Shown here: piece after piece, positions 62,336-64,000 of the stretch
Numbering within the stretch: position 1 is the first letter of the stretch
How the letters are laid out: each line of letters begins with the position of its first letter
Assembly: GCA_017861365.1 (NCBI GenBank)
Contig: JAGFXR010000010.1
Span: forward strand, 1 to 64,000
DNA: 64,000 nt
Direction of reading: 5' to 3'
Source: Oscillospiraceae bacterium
Lineage (GTDB): Bacteria > Bacillota > Clostridia > Oscillospirales > Oscillospiraceae
The notes under the pieces: generated by a model
Seen by the model: only the letters and a program-made list of their open reading frames with translations
Databases searched by the model: none
Told to the model about the DNA's origin: nothing
Made by a program: the position numbers and the translations under genes

Positions 62336-63127
62336 TCATTTTTCAGGAGAAAAGGCCACAACGGTTCTGCGGTGAGGCTCCACTCCGGTAGAATAAGTGG
62401 AGATATTGGGAACCTCCTGCAACGCGGCGTGAATCACATGGCGTTCGTAGGCATTCATAGCCTCCAGCGTCACATTGCGGCGGTATTTTACTACCCGGGC
62501 GGCGGTTTTTTCCGCCAGCCGCTGCAGCGCTTCTTCCCGTTTCGCGCGGTAATTCTCCGCGTCCAGGCGAATGCGAACGCGTTTGGAACGGGTATGGTTT
62601 ACCGCATAACCGGTCAGCTGCTGAATCGCGTCCAAGGTCTCGCCACGGCGCCCAATCAATGAACCCAGGTTTTCACCTTCCAGAACCACGTCATAGCTCT
62701 CTTCATCCCCGTGGGTAACAACGGCCTGAGCCGAAATCTCCATGTGCTGGAACAATCCATCCAAAAATGAAGTAATCTGAATGGAAACTTCATCCTGATC
62801 CGTGGATGGCTCCGACGCGGCAGCCGGCCTTTTTAAAGGCACCGCCGACTGCTTCTTTTGTTCCGGAGGTTTCGCAGCATAAGGTTCTGTTTTGACCGGC
62901 TGGGATTTCGTGACGGGAATTTCGGCTTTAACGGGCTGCGGCACTTCATCTGGAACTTCGTAACTGACGCGAACCTTCGCGGGAGTACTGCCAATTCCCA
63001 AAAAACCGGCCTTGGCACGACCTATGATTTCAACCGAAACATCATCCCGCTCCAGCCCCAGCTGAGAGAGCGCTGCGGCAATGGCGTCGTCTTCATTTCT
63101 GCCGGTGGTTTCAATGTATTTTAACAT
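62336..63127 (-). CDS. khpB: KhpB/Jag RNA-binding protein (SpoIIIJ-associated)
   Basis: 263 residues. Jag-N domain (about residues 1-52: IETTGRNEDDAIAAALSQLGLE...AKAGFLGIGSTPAKV), a Pro/Lys linker (about 60-110), a KH domain with LIGRRGETLDAIQQLTGY (GxxG-type) and an R3H domain (YERHVIHAALQEVPNISTYSTGVEPHRRTVVAF). It partners with KhpA in other Firmicutes and affects cell elongation; no khpA here. RBS AAGGAGG lies within the end of yidC. Confidence 0.94.
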   Translation of the reverse strand: MLKYIETTGRNEDDAIAAALSQLGLERDDVSVEIIGRAKAGFLGIGSTPAKVRVSYEVPDEVPQPVKAEIPVTKSQPVKTEPYAAKPPEQKKQSAVPLKRPAAASEPSTDQDEVSIQITSFLDGLFQHMEISAQAVVTHGDEESYDVVLEGENLGSLIGRRGETLDAIQQLTGYAVNHTRSKRVRIRLDAENYRAKREEALQRLAEKTAARVVKYRRNVTLEAMNAYERHVIHAALQEVPNISTYSTGVEPHRRTVVAFSPEK

Positions 63128-63133
63128 AGAACC

Positions 63134-64000
63134 TCACTCCTCCTTGCCATTCGTTGTGTCAGTTGCGTCCTCCATATGTTCAATTTCGCTCTCCGCCGAA
63201 TCAGAGATTTCCCCTTCTTCAACCGTGCTATCAAACTCGGCGCTCTCCGCCGCGGGAAGCTCCGCATATTCCTCCGCGGTGAGCACGTCTGCTTCCGCCT
63301 CGCTCTGCTCATTCAAGCCCGCCTGCAGCTGATGCTCAGACTTTGCATCGACAAAGGTTTGGATCGCTTCTTCATCCACCTTGAAATTCGGATCCTTATA
63401 CGCAGTGGCACCGCCATAGCGGCTGGGATCATAGGAACGGCCTCTGGCGTAAGCCCTTAGCCCAACCCGGCTGTCCGCCGTGTTGACTCCGGGATTTTTC
63501 TTGACGGGAGCCGGGGCTTTTTTATTCTTCTTATTCTTGTTCTCTTCCGCCGCTGCCGCGCGCTTATCGGCAATCTGCTGCTTCTTGAGTTTCTCTTCTT
63601 CCTTTTCCAGACGTGCCTGCTCCGCTTGGGCGGCAAGAGCCTTTTCATAGTCCTTCTTTAACAGTTTTCCGCAGATCAGCTCCTGCAGCATCTGTAATAC
63701 GTTATTCGAAATCCAGTAAACGCACAGTGCGGCGGGCAAGGTAAACCCAATCCACAGCGAAATCAGCGGAGACATGAACATCATGCTTTTCATCTGAGGA
63801 TTTTCCATCGCCTGTTGGTTCATCTTATTGGTTTTATTGGACACAACCATAGCCAGCAAGCCGAACACCGCCGAGATGATGGGCAGAAGAAACAGCCCCA
63901 CCGAATTCCATGAAATTCCCCCGTCCCAGAATTTCCAGCTTGGAATCTGGGCCAGGTCAATCCCCAAAAAATGAAAATTCAGAACGGTCAGAGAAGATCC
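63134..64000 (-). CDS. yidC: YidC/SpoIIIJ membrane insertase, N-terminal part outside window
   Basis: The C-terminal 288 codons. They include the conserved LNFHFLGIDLAQIP and the later TM helices (SVGLFLLPIISAVFGLLAMVV; MFMSPLISLWIGFTLPAALCVYWISNNVLQMLQEL). An unusually long charged tail of about 170 residues follows (Lys/Ala/Glu rich, then Asp/Glu rich, ending TNGKEE). It inserts membrane proteins with or without SecYEG. The reading frame stays open to the right edge. Followed 6 bases later by khpB. Confidence 0.95.
   Translation of the reverse strand, partial: GSSLTVLNFHFLGIDLAQIPSWKFWDGGISWNSVGLFLLPIISAVFGLLAMVVSNKTNKMNQQAMENPQMKSMMFMSPLISLWIGFTLPAALCVYWISNNVLQMLQELICGKLLKKDYEKALAAQAEQARLEKEEEKLKKQQIADKRAAAAEENKNKKNKKAPAPVKKNPGVNTADSRVGLRAYARGRSYDPSRYGGATAYKDPNFKVDEEAIQTFVDAKSEHQLQAGLNEQSEAEADVLTAEEYAELPAAESAEFDSTVEEGEISDSAESEIEHMEDATDTTNGKEE

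Noticed and set aside
1-64000. CRISPR arrays, insertion sequences, prophage, rRNA and tRNA genes
   Set aside because: No direct-repeat array, transposase, integrase, or tRNA T-arm pattern was found on reading both strands.

Overview
The window looks like part of the chromosome of an anaerobic Gram-positive bacterium of the class Clostridia, probably an Oscillospiraceae-type butyrate former. This is inferred from gene content: two S-layer-homology (SLH) proteins, Noc/ParA/ParB with the canonical parS sequence, a T-box leader before hisS, DarA-HolB-RicT and YidC-KhpB blocks, a YtvI-like protein, a short archaeal-type ProRS, and a thiolase plus CoA-transferase operon. No rRNA, tRNA, insertion sequence, prophage or CRISPR array was seen. 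Coding density is high and gaps are short.

Left block (1-12.9 kb, minus strand): prs, pth, mfd, a PrsA-like foldase lipoprotein, a Ca2+ P-type ATPase, thiI, cinA and the first part of an ABC-F gene that runs off the left edge. prs-pth-mfd is a conserved Firmicutes neighbourhood. From 13.2 kb most genes switch to the plus strand: a BTAD-type regulator with a degenerate GGDEF-like tail, an exported transglutaminase-like protein, and a compact type IV pilus/type II secretion-like operon (GspF/PilC, four small pilin-like proteins, PilT, one unknown) without a visible extension ATPase. Then come proS, a chemotaxis receptor, DegV, a YtvI-like membrane protein, an HtrA protease, an AEC transporter, an ABC exporter, a free-standing YbaK deacylase with an S4-domain protein, an HD protein, a lipid glycosyltransferase coupled to a flippase-like protein, and a GntR/YtrA-type regulator with its own operator and ABC transporter.

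38-46 kb: a strongly codon-biased operon of thiolase and two CoA-transferase subunits (acetoacetyl-CoA/butyrate metabolism), tadA, adenine deaminase, an SLH-GH18 protein and a YitT protein. 46-52 kb is the chromosome-segregation region: noc, parA, parB and a coupled coiled-coil membrane protein. It carries three identical 16-bp parS sites, one inside the noc terminator hairpin. serS, a small membrane protein and rsmG follow.

52-59 kb: an orphan MinD-like ATPase, mgsA, T-box-hisS, aspS and an SLH/beta-helix surface protein. The right end (59.4-64 kb, minus strand) has darA-holB-ricT and yidC-khpB. yidC is cut by the right edge. In most Firmicutes yidC-khpB lies next to rnpA-rpmH-dnaA, so the replication origin may lie just beyond the right edge, although the plus-strand orientation of the noc-parAB block does not fit simply with that. 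Start sites were chosen from ribosome-binding sites and family alignments made by eye; all functions rest on recognition of motifs and family resemblance, with no database search.
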